Shown: positions 17,851 through 27,548 of the stretch, one piece after another
How positions within the stretch are numbered: position 1 is the stretch's first letter
Layout: the number at the start of each line of letters is the position of its first letter
Source: Acidobacteriota bacterium
GTDB taxonomy: Bacteria > Acidobacteriota > Blastocatellia > RBC074
Assembly (NCBI GenBank): GCA_018269055.1
Contig: JAFDVI010000004.1
Coordinates: 398,192-462,191, forward strand
Length of the DNA: 64,000 bases
Direction of reading: 5' to 3'
Program-made: the position numbers and the translations under genes
Notes under the pieces: generated by a model
What the model saw: the letters and a program-made list of their open reading frames with translations, nothing else
Database searches by the model: none
Told to the model about the DNA's origin: nothing

Positions 17851-18172
17851 AAAAAATTGGTGCTCCCTGGGTAACCACACTCAAAGCAGTTAGGCGAATC
17901 ACTCCCTCAAGTGAAATTTGAAATGCTGTTTGAATTTTGGAAAAACGCTGGCTTGAAAGAGCGTTGGCCGTCATCTGGCTGTTGTATACTAAAAATCAAT
18001 CGGCGGAGCCTGGGGCGAACGAATGACGAAATCAAATGAAGCTGTTTCGTTTGATGCGATTCATTCTTGCAGGCGCACTCTATCCGAGTCACCCATAGAC
18101 TCGCAAGCTTGCTGGTCTGACTATCTCGTGATAGAAAGTGGTGTAACCAATTATTTCTGGGATGAGGCTAAA
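17851..18172. other. Divergent intergenic region with long leader of the dehydratase gene
   Basis: 322 bases between divergent genes. An open extension upstream of the dehydratase start is not protein-like. A possible -10 TATACT is at 17985-17990. A GntR-type half-site pair lies at 18139-18149 (listed separately). Confidence 0.5.
18139..18149. promoter_or_regulatory. Candidate GntR/FCD-type operator upstream of the UxaA-family gene
   Basis: TGGTGTAACCA fits the TNGT-N3-ACNA pattern known for many FCD-subfamily GntR regulators; it lies 24 bases before the ATG at 18173. Regulation by the FCD regulator at 28440 is only a hypothesis. Confidence 0.3.
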
Positions 18173-19735
18173 ATGACTACCAACACTGACAAACCAATCC
18201 TTGTTCTCAATACGAAAGACAATGTGGGAGTTGCCCGATTGCCGGTGTCGGAAGGCCGGGAAATCGTCGTCAACGGAGATCGAAACGATAAAATTATCGC
18301 ACGCGAAACCATCACCCCCGGCCACAAAATCGCGCTCCGCCCAATTGCCAAAGGTTCACTGATCCACAAATATGGCGAAACCATCGGCAAAGCCACCGAA
18401 GACATTGCCGCCGGTTCGTGGGTTCATACGCACAACGTCGTGCCAGAATTCAGCGCAGGCAATTACGAATTCGCGACGCAAACGCCCGTAACCAGCTACT
18501 TTTCGCAGGAAGAAGCGGGCGAATTTATGGGCTATTCGCGCGAAAACGGCGATGTCGGCACGCGCAATTACGTCGCGGTCATCGCCACATCGAACTGTTC
18601 CAGCCACGTCACCGAACTGATCGCCGAACATTTCAGCAAAACCGATTTTGCAAGCGACGGCCCAAACGGCAGTGTAGATGGAGTCGTAGCCATTCCGCAT
18701 CAGGAAGGTTGCGGCCATTCGCAAGGCGAAGACACCTGGCAACTGGAACGCACCATCGCTGGAATGATTTACCATCCGAACGTTGGCGCTGTGTTGATGG
18801 TCAGTCTTGGTTGCGAAGTGAATCAAATTTCCAAATATATCGGCACGACGCAGTTGGGGCAGCAGGCTTTTCGCAAAGGTAAGCTGATCGTCGGGTTGGA
18901 AATGCAGACCAGCGGAGGAACCCGGCAAACGGTAGCCGCTGGAGTCAAAGAAGTCGAAAAACTGATCGAACATTGCCGCACGATGAAGCGCAGCCCGCAG
19001 CCAATGAGCCGGATTTTGCTTGGAACAAACTGCGGAGGTTCCGACGCTTTTTCAGGCATTTCGGCAAATCCTTCGCTCGGTTACGCCAGTGACTTGCTGG
19101 TTCGCAGCGGTGGCACTTCTGTGCTGGCCGAAATTCCAGAATGCATGGGCGCTGAACACTTGCTGACACGCCGTGCAATTGACGAAGCGACAGGCCGCAA
19201 AGTCGTTGACGTAGTGAAGTGGTACCAGGAATATCTGAGCCGTTTTGGTGGCAAATGGGACGATAATCCTTCGCCGGGAAACAAGATGGGCGGCATTACA
19301 AACGTCTGCGAAAAGTCGTTGGGCGCAGTGGCCAAAGGCGGCACTACGGCGCTGACCGGTGTTTTCGCCTACGCCGAACGCATCAACAAACCCGGCTTCG
19401 TGCTGATGAACACGCCCGGTTACGACCCGGTTTCACTGACGGGGATTTCTGCCGGTGGAGCGAACATGATCTGCTTCACCACGGGGCGCGGTTCGGCGAT
19501 TGGCTCGCCGGTCGTTCCGGTCATCAAAGTCGCTACCAATTCCCGCATCGCCAAAATCATGGACGACAACATGGACGTCAACGCCGGAACCGTCGTCGAA
19601 GGCGAAGAAACCATTTACGACGTCGGCCAGCGAATCTTTGACCTGATCCGCCGCGTGGCTTCCGGCGAACGAACCAAAGCTGAAACCTGGGGCCACAAAG
19701 AATTCGTACCCTGGCGCATCGGGCCGGTGATGTAG
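18173..19735 (+). CDS. UxaA-family dehydratase (altronate/galactarate dehydratase-like)
   Basis: 520 residues from ATG 18173, chosen for GAGG 5 bases upstream and because the protein then begins with the SAF domain (about 1-100: '[14 protein letters not shown]', '[12 protein letters not shown]'). The large catalytic part follows: '[25 protein letters not shown]', 'HQEGCGHS', 'LGCEVNQI', '[17 protein letters not shown]', '[15 protein letters not shown]', '[23 protein letters not shown]'. These are metal-dependent dehydratases of sugar acids such as altronate or galactarate. No other hexuronate gene is in the window, so the exact sugar acid is open. Confidence 0.88.
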   Translation: MTTNTDKPILVLNTKDNVGVARLPVSEGREIVVNGDRNDKIIARETITPGHKIALRPIAKGSLIHKYGETIGKATEDIAAGSWVHTHNVVPEFSAGNYEFATQTPVTSYFSQEEAGEFMGYSRENGDVGTRNYVAVIATSNCSSHVTELIAEHFSKTDFASDGPNGSVDGVVAIPHQEGCGHSQGEDTWQLERTIAGMIYHPNVGAVLMVSLGCEVNQISKYIGTTQLGQQAFRKGKLIVGLEMQTSGGTRQTVAAGVKEVEKLIEHCRTMKRSPQPMSRILLGTNCGGSDAFSGISANPSLGYASDLLVRSGGTSVLAEIPECMGAEHLLTRRAIDEATGRKVVDVVKWYQEYLSRFGGKWDDNPSPGNKMGGITNVCEKSLGAVAKGGTTALTGVFAYAERINKPGFVLMNTPGYDPVSLTGISAGGANMICFTTGRGSAIGSPVVPVIKVATNSRIAKIMDDNMDVNAGTVVEGEETIYDVGQRIFDLIRRVASGERTKAETWGHKEFVPWRIGPVM

Positions 19736-19876
19736 CGCCTTCCAATCAGGCCGAAACGATTTCCAGTAACGGAATTGACGAAGCAGTTTCAGCCATTCGT
19801 TGATTCCGTTATTTTCATTTGTTCGCTATTCTTTGGCTGCGCCTGTCACCGTTTCCAGTTTTTCAAAGGAATTCAG

Positions 19877-21058
19877 ATGAAGAATTCAATTCTGTTTTTG
19901 ATTTTATTACTTTGCTCGACGCTCGCTGCCTGCAGCGGCGACAAGCCGACACAACTTGGAATTTCGCAGCCGGGCGCTTCGCCATCGCCAGTAACAGCGG
20001 CTTCAGCGACACCGGCAGAACCGCCGCCAGTGATTGCGCCGGTTCCGGCAAGGTTTCGGCGAACCTTGGCCGGATTGATTGACGGCAAGCACGCCGTCGA
20101 AATGGAACTGGATCGCAATCAGGTCGAAGCCGATCAGGTGTGGGGCAGTTACCGTTACAAAAAGATTCAGAAAAAATCCCTGAGCTTACAAGGCAAGATT
20201 GCCAAAGACGGAAGTGTCGAATTGACCGAAACTGACGAAAACGGCAAGGAAACCGGTGTCTTTATAGGCAAACTGGTGATGGAAGTTCGCGGCGATGATT
20301 CGCGGTTGAAGTTCACGGGCGACTGGAAAAAATCCAAGAGCGATTCCACGGCCTTACCCTTTGAACTGGCGGAAACGCGATTTGATTTGGGCGGGATGCG
20401 GATGGTGTTGAAAGAACAAAGCGAGGAAAACAAGAAACTGAAGCTGACGATTGACACCGCATACCCGCAACTGGTCGGCGGAGACGCCGCCGTCACCGAC
20501 ACGTTCAACAAAGCACTGAGCGGATTTGCCACTCGCAAAGTCGCCGAATTCAAAAAGGAAAATAAAGAAGGCTTGGACGCAATGGTCAAAGATGCGGAAT
20601 CCAGCCCAGGATTCGCACTGGACGTCAGTTACCACACGACCTTCGCCGACAAAAACCTGATCAGCGTGTTGGTGTGGACGTATCAGTACACAGGCGGGGC
20701 ACACGGCGGTTCCTACTCCACGACGTTTAATTACGATTTGCAAAGCGGGCGCATGCTGAAACTGGCCGATCTATTCCAACCGAATTCCGGCTACCTGAAA
20801 GTCATTTCGAATTCCTGCACTGCTGCGCTGCTCAAGGAAATTGGCCAGGAAGCTGACCAGGAATGGCTTCGCAACGGCGCAGCGCCGAAGGCCGAAAATT
20901 ACAAAAGCTGGAACGTGACGCCGGACGGGTTGCAGATCACCTTCGACGCGTACCAGGTCGCGGCGTACGCCTTCGGCCCACAGGAAGTCGTCGTTCCCTA
21001 TTCTGCGCTGAAAACAATTATCAAACCGAACGGCGCGCTGGCTGCGTTCGCCAAATAA
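19877..21058 (+). CDS. Lipoprotein with DUF4163/DUF3298 (RsiV-like) domain
   Basis: 393 residues from ATG 19877 (AAAGGA 6 bases upstream; the longer open frame to 19775 lacks a site). Lipobox 'STLAAC' gives a lipid-anchored exported protein, followed by a Ser/Pro/Ala-rich linker (about 25-60). The C-terminal half has the DUF4163-DUF3298 signature: 'TAYPQLVGGDAAVTDTFNKAL', 'SVLVWTYQYTGGAHGGSYSTTFNYDLQSGRML', 'FDAYQVAAYAFGPQEVVVPY'. In RsiV this fold binds lysozyme; here no sigma factor gene is adjacent and a transmembrane anti-sigma part is missing. It ends 15 bases before the SulP gene, so the two may be co-transcribed. Confidence 0.82.
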   Translation: MKNSILFLILLLCSTLAACSGDKPTQLGISQPGASPSPVTAASATPAEPPPVIAPVPARFRRTLAGLIDGKHAVEMELDRNQVEADQVWGSYRYKKIQKKSLSLQGKIAKDGSVELTETDENGKETGVFIGKLVMEVRGDDSRLKFTGDWKKSKSDSTALPFELAETRFDLGGMRMVLKEQSEENKKLKLTIDTAYPQLVGGDAAVTDTFNKALSGFATRKVAEFKKENKEGLDAMVKDAESSPGFALDVSYHTTFADKNLISVLVWTYQYTGGAHGGSYSTTFNYDLQSGRMLKLADLFQPNSGYLKVISNSCTAALLKEIGQEADQEWLRNGAAPKAENYKSWNVTPDGLQITFDAYQVAAYAFGPQEVVVPYSALKTIIKPNGALAAFAK

Positions 21059-21073
21059 TCAGGTTCTCTAAAA

Positions 21074-22738
21074 ATGCCCACCCGCCTTCAACCCAAGCTC
21101 ATTACGGTGTTCCGTGAAGGGTACACACGAAAACAATTCACCTCCGATTTGATTGCCGGCGTCATCGTCGGCATCGTCGCGTTGCCGCTGGCGATTGCCT
21201 TTGCGATTGCTTCGGGCGTGAAGCCCGAACAAGGCTTGTACACTGCCGTCATTGCCGGATTCATCATTGGCGCGCTGGGCGGTACGCGCGCCCAAATCAG
21301 CGGCCCCACCGGCGCGTTCATCGTCATCATTTACGGCATTGTTCAACAGTACGGATATGATGGGTTGGCCGTCGCCACGATCATTGCCGGATTCATTCTG
21401 GTGGCAATGGGCTTGCTGCGGATGGGCGCGTTTTTGAAGTTCATACCCTATCCCGTGACGGTCGGATTCACCACGGGCATTGCGTTGATCATCTTCTCCG
21501 GCCAGATCCGGGACTTTTTTGGCTTGCAGATGCAAAACGTTCCGGCGGATTTCGTCGAAAAGTGGGGGGCATATATTCATGCGGCGACATCGGTGAATTG
21601 GCAGGCGCTGGTCATCGGCGCGGCTTCGTTGGCGATTGTGTTTTTGTGGCCGCGGATCACGCCAAAAGTGCCAGGGTCGTTGGTGGCGATCGTGTTGGCC
21701 ACGGCGGCAGTGCATCTGCTTCACCTGAATGTTGAAACCATCGGCAGCCGATTCGGCAGCGTGCCGAACACTTTGCCTGCGCCGCACTTTCCGCATCTGA
21801 CCTGGAGTTTGATCACCAAGATGTTTTCGCCCGCCATCACAATTGCGTTGCTGGCGGCGATTGAATCGTTATTAGCGGCGGTCGTTGCCGACGGCATGAT
21901 GGGAACTCGTCACCGGTCCAACATGGAGTTGATCGCGCAAGGCATCGGCAATGTCATTTCGCCGATTTTTCAGGGCATCCCGGCCACCGGAGCGATTGCC
22001 CGCACGGCAACCAACATCAAAAGCGGCGGTAGAACTCCCATCGCGGCGATCATTCATGCGGTGATGCTGTTGCTGATTATGCTGTTTTTCGGGCGATGGG
22101 CGGCGCTGATTCCCATGCCTACGCTAGCAGCCATTTTGATTTTCGTCTCGTACAACATGAGCGAATATCACGCTTTTCTAAAACTGCTGAAAAGCCCGAA
22201 AAGTGACGTGGCCGTTCTGCTGGTGACCTTTGCGTTGACGGTGTTGATTGACTTGACGGTGGCGATTCAGGTGGGTGTCGTGTTGGCGGCATTTCTGTTT
22301 TTACAGCGAATGTCCGAGGTCTCTCAGGTCAGTTCACTAACCGGTAACTTGACCGAAGAGGAAGAAGACTCGGTCAATCCGCGCGCGATTTCCAAACGCC
22401 ATGTGCCAGCGGGGGTCGAGGTGTTCGAGGTATATGGCTCCCTGTTTTTCGGTGCGATTGAACGCTTCAAGGATGCCATGCGCCGCGTCGAAAAGAAGCC
22501 CAAAGTGCTGATCATCCGCATGCGCATGGTTCCTGCGATTGACGCCACAGGCCTGCAGGTATTGGAGGATGTGTTGGAGCGCACGCGGCGCGAAGGCGGA
22601 ACCTTAATGTTGACCGGCGTCGCCGCGCAGCCGTTGGAGGCCATAGAACGATCCGGCTTGTTGGAAAAAATTGGCCGGAAATTTATCTTTGAAAGCATTG
22701 ACGACGCGTTGGAATGTGCCCGGCAGTTTTTGAAGTAA
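21074..22738 (+). CDS. SulP-family inorganic anion transporter with STAS domain
   Basis: 554 residues: about 12 membrane segments with the SulP signatures ('DLIAGVIVGIVALPLAIAFAIASGVKPEQGLYTAV', 'QISGPTGAFIVI', 'MGTRHRSNMELIAQGIGNVISPIFQGIPATGAIARTATNIKSGGRTP'), then a C-terminal cytoplasmic STAS domain (about 430-550; 'VFEVYGSLFFGAIERF', 'VLIIRMRMVPAIDATGLQVLEDV'). Full family length. SulP proteins move sulfate, bicarbonate or other anions; no carbonic anhydrase or sulfate-assimilation gene is nearby to decide which. Confidence 0.93.
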   Translation: MPTRLQPKLITVFREGYTRKQFTSDLIAGVIVGIVALPLAIAFAIASGVKPEQGLYTAVIAGFIIGALGGTRAQISGPTGAFIVIIYGIVQQYGYDGLAVATIIAGFILVAMGLLRMGAFLKFIPYPVTVGFTTGIALIIFSGQIRDFFGLQMQNVPADFVEKWGAYIHAATSVNWQALVIGAASLAIVFLWPRITPKVPGSLVAIVLATAAVHLLHLNVETIGSRFGSVPNTLPAPHFPHLTWSLITKMFSPAITIALLAAIESLLAAVVADGMMGTRHRSNMELIAQGIGNVISPIFQGIPATGAIARTATNIKSGGRTPIAAIIHAVMLLLIMLFFGRWAALIPMPTLAAILIFVSYNMSEYHAFLKLLKSPKSDVAVLLVTFALTVLIDLTVAIQVGVVLAAFLFLQRMSEVSQVSSLTGNLTEEEEDSVNPRAISKRHVPAGVEVFEVYGSLFFGAIERFKDAMRRVEKKPKVLIIRMRMVPAIDATGLQVLEDVLERTRREGGTLMLTGVAAQPLEAIERSGLLEKIGRKFIFESIDDALECARQFLK

Positions 22739-22752
22739 CCGAAAGCCGTTTT

Positions 22753-23979
22753 TCAATCTGCGCTGACCACTGTCGCGGCCGGTAATTTATCGCGTTTGGT
22801 CAGGCTCCAGCGCATAAACGGCTTTTCGGCCAGAACAAATAACAATGCGCAAAGCGCAAATACCACAGGCACAATCAACGAACACATCCACAGAAAATCC
22901 GTCGTCGCAGAAAGCGCAGCCACCGACAGCGATTTCATTTCCCAAAACATTCGCGAAATGATCGGCACGTGATACAGGTAAATCGTGTAACACATCCCGC
23001 CCGTAATCACGACCCAGCGCCAGGTGATGATTCGGTTGGCGATCTTGCCCAGACAGCATCCGGCGTACATTCCCGCCACTACCAGCGGCAACAAAAAGTA
23101 CGTGTGCCCGAACCACAGCAAGGTGAAAACGATGAACGCCGCACAAGCCACGGCGATCAAGTCCCAGCGGTAGGATTTTTGCCGCAGCAAATCGGGCTTG
23201 CTCAGATAAAAATCCGCCAGCAGGAATCCCGCCAGGAAATAATGCAGGAAGTTAAACAGCGTCAGCCGCAACCGCGCAGAACCAAAGGGGTAAATAAACT
23301 CCTGCGAAAATACGCCGAACGCCAGAATCAATCCCAACAACCACAATCGTCGTTTTCGCGCGTCAGGAATTTTGAACAGCCGCACCAGAAACGGCACGAA
23401 GATGTAAAACTGGATTTCGACTTCCAACGACCAGGCGACGCCATTGATCAGGCTTTCGCGGCCAAACGCAAATCCGTGAACATAAAACACGCTGGCAATC
23501 AGGTTCGGAATCAACGGGACGAAATCTTTTTTGTCCAGCCACATGACGAAAAACAGCGCCAACAAACAGATGACATACGGCGGTTCGATGCGCGTCACGC
23601 GGCGCAGGTAATACCCTTTCAGATTTGGCGCAGGCAAATCGTTGAATGCGCGTTTGGCAAACGGCAGCGCCAGAATGAATCCGCTGATGACGAAAAACAG
23701 ATTGACCCCGAAATGTCCGCAATATGCCAGCGGGATCAACCAGGATTGTTTGCTGGCGGCAAACCAGTCGGCGCTGGTCCAAATTCGTTCGACGCGTCCG
23801 ACGGCAGGCAGATAAATGGACATCAGGTGGTGAAAGACGACAACCGAAATGGCGATGAAGCGAAGCCCGTCAACTTCCGCAATGACTTCTCCGGTCGAAG
23901 TGACGCGCGAAAGTTTGTTGGCGATCCAGTTGTGTGAGGCACGCAGCCCCCGCGCCAAAGCGGGAAGTGAATCTTTCAT
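22753..23979 (-). CDS. Membrane acyltransferase (Acyltransferase 3 / OafA family)
   Basis: 408 residues with about ten membrane segments. Hallmarks: 'EVDGLRFIAISVVVFHHL' with the catalytic-type His near the first helix, 'HFGVNLFFVISGFILALPF' and 'RRVTRIEPPYVICL'. Such enzymes O-acylate extracytoplasmic sugars, such as LPS, polysaccharide or peptidoglycan; the acceptor cannot be read from the context. Convergent with the SulP gene (14 bases between stops). Confidence 0.9.
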   Translation of the reverse strand: MKDSLPALARGLRASHNWIANKLSRVTSTGEVIAEVDGLRFIAISVVVFHHLMSIYLPAVGRVERIWTSADWFAASKQSWLIPLAYCGHFGVNLFFVISGFILALPFAKRAFNDLPAPNLKGYYLRRVTRIEPPYVICLLALFFVMWLDKKDFVPLIPNLIASVFYVHGFAFGRESLINGVAWSLEVEIQFYIFVPFLVRLFKIPDARKRRLWLLGLILAFGVFSQEFIYPFGSARLRLTLFNFLHYFLAGFLLADFYLSKPDLLRQKSYRWDLIAVACAAFIVFTLLWFGHTYFLLPLVVAGMYAGCCLGKIANRIITWRWVVITGGMCYTIYLYHVPIISRMFWEMKSLSVAALSATTDFLWMCSLIVPVVFALCALLFVLAEKPFMRWSLTKRDKLPAATVVSAD

Positions 23980-24064
23980 CTTGTATCTGGTATCTTGTAA
24001 TGGTGTTGAAAATCGTCGCGCAGAGTAACAGCAGATTTACGTCGTGACAATCAGGAGCATTTTT

Positions 24065-24859
24065 ATGATCCATCTGCAATCCATCGGCCTGAAACCTTCG
24101 GCGAAAACACAATCGGGTTTTCCGTTCATCTTGCCTTTGGTGCAAAACTTCGGCGAGATCGAATTGCGTTCACCGGTCGCGTTTTTTGTGGGCGAAAACG
24201 GTTCGGGGAAATCCACGCTTGTTGAAGCCATTGCCGCCGGAGTCAATCTTCCAACTGTCGGCGGCGAAGATATTGCGCGCGACAAAAGCCTGACCAACGC
24301 GCGTGCTCTGGGCAAACGACTGAAACTTGGCTGGCAACGCAAAACGCACCGAGGCTTTTTTCTGCGTGCGGAGGACTTCTTCAATTTCGCCAAACGCTTG
24401 CAAACCATGCAGGCGGAATTGCAGGAAATGGCCGACGAGTTTGAAAGCGAATACACGGGCTATGCGCTGGGGTTGGCGAAAGGCGCGGCTTTGGGACAGC
24501 GACAGGCGTTGATCGAACGATACGGCGAAAATTTGGACGCGAACTCGCACGGCGAAAGCTTTCTGAAGCTGTTTCAATCGCGCTTCGTCCCGAACGGGTT
24601 GTACCTGCTGGACGAACCGGAAGCGCCGCTTTCACCGCAACGACAACTGGCGTTGCTTTCGATGATCAAAGAAATGGTCGGCGAAGGCGCGCAGTTCATC
24701 GTCGCCACACATTCACCGATTTTGATGGCTTATCCCGAAGCACAAATCTTCAGTTTTGATTCTCACCCCGTCTGCGAAACGGCGTATGACGACGTCGAGC
24801 ATGTTTCCTTAACGCGGCAGTTTCTGAACAATCCGAATTCGTTTCTGAAGTATTTGTAA
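24065..24859 (+). CDS. Stand-alone AAA/ABC-type ATPase (AAA_15/21-like)
   Basis: 264 residues from ATG 24065, preferred over the ATG at 24044 because CAGGAG sits 8 bases before it. Walker A 'GENGSGKST' is near residue 49, Walker B '[16 protein letters not shown]' near residue 180, followed by '[22 protein letters not shown]'. It belongs to the predicted soluble ATPases with an ABC-like fold that occur singly in many genomes; no nuclease (TOPRIM/OLD) domain and no partner nuclease gene is attached. Role unknown. Confidence 0.88.
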   Translation: MIHLQSIGLKPSAKTQSGFPFILPLVQNFGEIELRSPVAFFVGENGSGKSTLVEAIAAGVNLPTVGGEDIARDKSLTNARALGKRLKLGWQRKTHRGFFLRAEDFFNFAKRLQTMQAELQEMADEFESEYTGYALGLAKGAALGQRQALIERYGENLDANSHGESFLKLFQSRFVPNGLYLLDEPEAPLSPQRQLALLSMIKEMVGEGAQFIVATHSPILMAYPEAQIFSFDSHPVCETAYDDVEHVSLTRQFLNNPNSFLKYL

Positions 24860-24872
24860 CCGCCACTGGTTA

Positions 24873-25697
24873 TCATTTCCCGCGAAATGCTTCAATCTCG
24901 GCTTTGGATTTTTGGCCGACCTCTTCCAGTCGTTTCATCCATTGTTTTTCATACGGCTTCAGTGCATTCACCACCGCTTCGGCGACGGCCAGGTTGCGAA
25001 ACCATTTTTTGTTCGCTGGAACGATGAACCACGGAGCCTGCGGCGTGCTGCACCGGTTCAGCGCGTCTTCGTAAGCACGAGTGTAATCATTCCAGTACTC
25101 GCGCTCTTTCCAATCGCCAGCCGAAAGTTTCCAGTATTTGGTTGCGTCCTGTTCGCGTTCCAGCAAACGTTGTTCCTGTTCCTGTTTGCTAATGTGCAAG
25201 TAAAACTTCAATACAATGGTATTGGATTCCGCCAGAAGCTTTTCAAAGTGGTTGATATGATCGTATCGCGCACGCCAAATTTTGTCCGGCGCGAATTTAT
25301 GGACGCGAACAACCAGAACATCCTCGTAATGCGAGCGGTTGAAAATCGTAATTTCGCCTTTTCCGGGCGTGTGTTTGTGAACGCGCCACAGAAAGTCATG
25401 CGCCAGTTCTTCAGCCGTGGGAACTTTGAATGATGCCACCTGACAGCCGAGCGAATTCAGTGGCCCCATGACGGTTTTGATAGTTCCATCCTTGCCGGAA
25501 GTATCGCGGCCTTGCAGCGCGATCAAGACTGCATGTTGACCGGCGGCATACAACAATTCTTGTAACCGCGTCAGTTCGCCGCTGAGCTTTTCCAACTTCG
25601 CTTCGCCGTCTCCCTTGCTCAGCCCGGCATCGTATTCAGGATCAACATGGCGAAGCTTAACAGGATTTGTGCCTGTGAGTTTGTGGGCATAAGCCAT
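24873..25697 (-). CDS. Polyphosphate kinase 2 family (PPK2) polyphosphate:nucleotide phosphotransferase
   Basis: 274 residues. Walker A '[14 protein letters not shown]' (63-71) and the PPK2 lid and Walker B region '[22 protein letters not shown]' are clear, as are '[18 protein letters not shown]' and '[14 protein letters not shown]'. PPK2 enzymes use polyphosphate to phosphorylate nucleotides (AMP to ADP, ADP to ATP or GTP) or run in reverse. The single-domain length matches the class I/III forms. GGAGG lies 8 bases before the ATG. Convergent with the ATPase gene. Confidence 0.93.
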   Translation of the reverse strand: MAYAHKLTGTNPVKLRHVDPEYDAGLSKGDGEAKLEKLSGELTRLQELLYAAGQHAVLIALQGRDTSGKDGTIKTVMGPLNSLGCQVASFKVPTAEELAHDFLWRVHKHTPGKGEITIFNRSHYEDVLVVRVHKFAPDKIWRARYDHINHFEKLLAESNTIVLKFYLHISKQEQEQRLLEREQDATKYWKLSAGDWKEREYWNDYTRAYEDALNRCSTPQAPWFIVPANKKWFRNLAVAEAVVNALKPYEKQWMKRLEEVGQKSKAEIEAFRGK

Positions 25698-25745
25698 TGA
25701 TTCGCCTCCATAAAATCATTTTCTTTGGTTCAAAAAATACGTTGC

Positions 25746-25775
25746 TTGACCACATCGGAAGCCGACTTATATGAT
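25746..25775 (+). promoter_or_regulatory. Candidate sigma-70-type promoter of ilvE
   Basis: TTGACC (25746-25751), 18-base spacer, TATGAT (25770-25775), about 88 bases before the ATG at 25864. Confidence 0.55.
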
Positions 25776-25863
25776 GCCTGCGGTTTGGGTTCAACATTAA
25801 CCAATCACTTTTTCCTGCCTGACCGAGTTTCCGGCAACAAATTTTGAGGGAGTTTCAATCGCT

Positions 25864-26805
25864 ATGGCTCATCCAACGAGTTCAAACAACAACGCACAGA
25901 AGATTTGGCACAACGGCAAATTCATTGACTGGAATGAGGCGAACATCCACATTATGTCGCACGTGGTTCATTATGGATCGTCACTGTTTGAAGGCATTCG
26001 CTGTTATTCGACGCCGCAAGGCCCGGCGATTTTTCGCCTTCGTGAACACATCAAACGATTGCATGATTCCTGCCACGTATATCGCATGCCACTGGAATTC
26101 AGCGTCGAGCAATTGATGGAAGCCTGCCTGGAAACGGTTCGAGTCAACGGATTCAAGGAATGTTACCTGCGCCCCGTGGCGTTTCGCGGATATGGCCCGT
26201 TCGGCGTCAATCCGCTCAACAATCCCGTGGAGGTTTACATCGCCAGTTGGGTTTGGGGCAAATACCTTGGCGCAGAAGCCATCGAAGATGGTGTTGACGT
26301 GTGCGTTTCCAGTTGGGCGCGCATGCATCCGAATACCTTGCCACCGACAGCCAAAGCCGGCGCGAACTACATGAACTCGCAGCTTATAAAAATGGAAGCC
26401 ATTCTCAACGGCTTTGTCGAAGGCATCGCGCTGGATACACAAGGTTACGTCAGCGAAGGCAGCGGCGAAAACCTCTTCCTCGTCCGCGAAGGCAAAGTTT
26501 TTACGCCGCCGCTGTCAAGCGCAGGCCTGACCGGCATCACGCGCGATTCGGTAATTCAGATCGCCCGCAATCTGGGCTACGAAGTCGTCGAAGCTCTGAT
26601 CCCTCGCGCGACGCTGTACACCGCCGACGAAGTTTTCTTCAGCGGAACCGCTGCGGAAATTACCCCCATCCGCACCATTGACCGTATCAAAGTCGGCGAA
26701 GGCAAACGCGGCCCTGTGACGGCTGCGTTACAAAAAGAATTTTTCGCGATTACCTCTGGCGAGAAGGAAGCGCCCGGCGACTGGCTGGCATTTGCGAATC
26801 GGTGA
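25864..26805 (+). CDS. ilvE: Branched-chain amino acid aminotransferase
   Basis: 313 residues, class IV PLP aminotransferase. It matches the E. coli IlvE pattern along its length: '[35 protein letters not shown]', the PLP-lysine segment '[13 protein letters not shown]', '[22 protein letters not shown]', '[20 protein letters not shown]', '[17 protein letters not shown]'. It catalyses the last step of Val/Leu/Ile synthesis, or the first of their breakdown. GGGAG lies upstream. It stands alone, without other ilv/leu genes. Confidence 0.95.
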   Translation: MAHPTSSNNNAQKIWHNGKFIDWNEANIHIMSHVVHYGSSLFEGIRCYSTPQGPAIFRLREHIKRLHDSCHVYRMPLEFSVEQLMEACLETVRVNGFKECYLRPVAFRGYGPFGVNPLNNPVEVYIASWVWGKYLGAEAIEDGVDVCVSSWARMHPNTLPPTAKAGANYMNSQLIKMEAILNGFVEGIALDTQGYVSEGSGENLFLVREGKVFTPPLSSAGLTGITRDSVIQIARNLGYEVVEALIPRATLYTADEVFFSGTAAEITPIRTIDRIKVGEGKRGPVTAALQKEFFAITSGEKEAPGDWLAFANR

Positions 26806-26820
26806 TTTGTCGTTTTCTAT

Positions 26821-26876
26821 GGGCCTGAGGGGACTTATAAGTCTTATAGGTCTCATCTGTCCTATAGGTCACATCA
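26821..26876. repeat. Degenerate short tandem repeat between ilvE and the four-helix gene
   Basis: A stretch of about 10-base units of the type (C/T)TATAGGTC/TTATAAGTC, read on both strands as 'GLISLIGLICPIGHI'-like or 'DETYKTYK'-like low-complexity frames. It fills the gap between two convergent genes. Confidence 0.6.
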
Positions 26877-26886
26877 ATCTCGCCAA

Positions 26887-27447
26887 TTATCTTTTCCGAT
26901 TCCGTTCCTGTAACCGAACTTTTGTCATTCGTTCTCGCAATCCGCCTTCTTTGATGAAATCCTGTTCGAGTCGTCGAATCTGTTGATCCAGCAAATAATT
27001 CGTCTGATGAATCAGGCAAATGGCGATATTGGCGACAACGCCGGCAGAGCGCGTTTCACAAAACTCTCGAAAAAGTTCAAACGTCATTGGGTTTCGTTTC
27101 CCAAGCTTGCGGACATACAGCGCTTCTTCAGAATCTTTATCCCAAATCGCTAAATCCCGGACGCGCAGAAAGTCCTGATAATCCATCAATAGTTCTTCCA
27201 AACTGGCGCGGGCGACATTGGTCAATTTGATTTCCATCTCTTTTGAAGTTCCAGATGCTTTGCTGCCTTCAACGATGTTCTGCTTTCCGGAGCGCGCCGC
27301 TTGCACCATCTGATCAATCGTGCGGTCGCCGCGTTTGAGGAATCGTTTGCAAAAGTGGAACGTTACGTCATAAACCACTTCTGCTTTCCGATAAGAAAGC
27401 AATTCCTGATAATGGCCGTGCGGCGGGATGAAGCTGGGTTGTTTCAT
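26887..27447 (-). CDS. Four-helix-bundle protein (23S rRNA-intervening-sequence-type family, long form)
   Basis: 186 residues from ATG 27447 (GGGAG before it). The core 'ELLSYRKAEVVYDVTFHFCKRFL..RTIDQMVQAARSGKQNIVEGSKASGTSKEMEIKLTNVARASLEELLMDYQDFLR' is the well-known four-helix bundle family, often encoded inside rRNA intervening sequences but here stand-alone and carrying a C-terminal extension with two more helices ('FEL FREFCETRSAGVVANIAICLIHQTNYLLDQQIRRLEQDF'). Function unknown; no rRNA gene is near. Confidence 0.85.
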   Translation of the reverse strand: MKQPSFIPPHGHYQELLSYRKAEVVYDVTFHFCKRFLKRGDRTIDQMVQAARSGKQNIVEGSKASGTSKEMEIKLTNVARASLEELLMDYQDFLRVRDLAIWDKDSEEALYVRKLGKRNPMTFELFREFCETRSAGVVANIAICLIHQTNYLLDQQIRRLEQDFIKEGGLRERMTKVRLQERNRKR

Positions 27448-27548
27448 GGAATTTCTCCCGAAGCGAATTGATTGTGCGTCAAGTTGGCAAACCTGGGTGG
27501 CGTTTGCGCTTTTATCATCGCTCGCTTCCGGCATTCAATGTAAAAATC

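Noticed and set aside
18023..18172. 50-residue N-terminal extension of the UxaA-family protein
   Set aside because: Not protein-like and contains the operator-like dyad; ATG 18173 has a good ribosome site and begins the SAF domain.
22969..23937. 322-residue plus-strand open frame opposite the acyltransferase
   Set aside because: Very Gln/Arg-rich translation, typical of the reverse strand of a membrane-protein gene.
26821..26876. CRISPR-like or minisatellite array after ilvE
   Set aside because: Units are about 10 bases, degenerate and without spacers; it is a short degenerate tandem repeat only.
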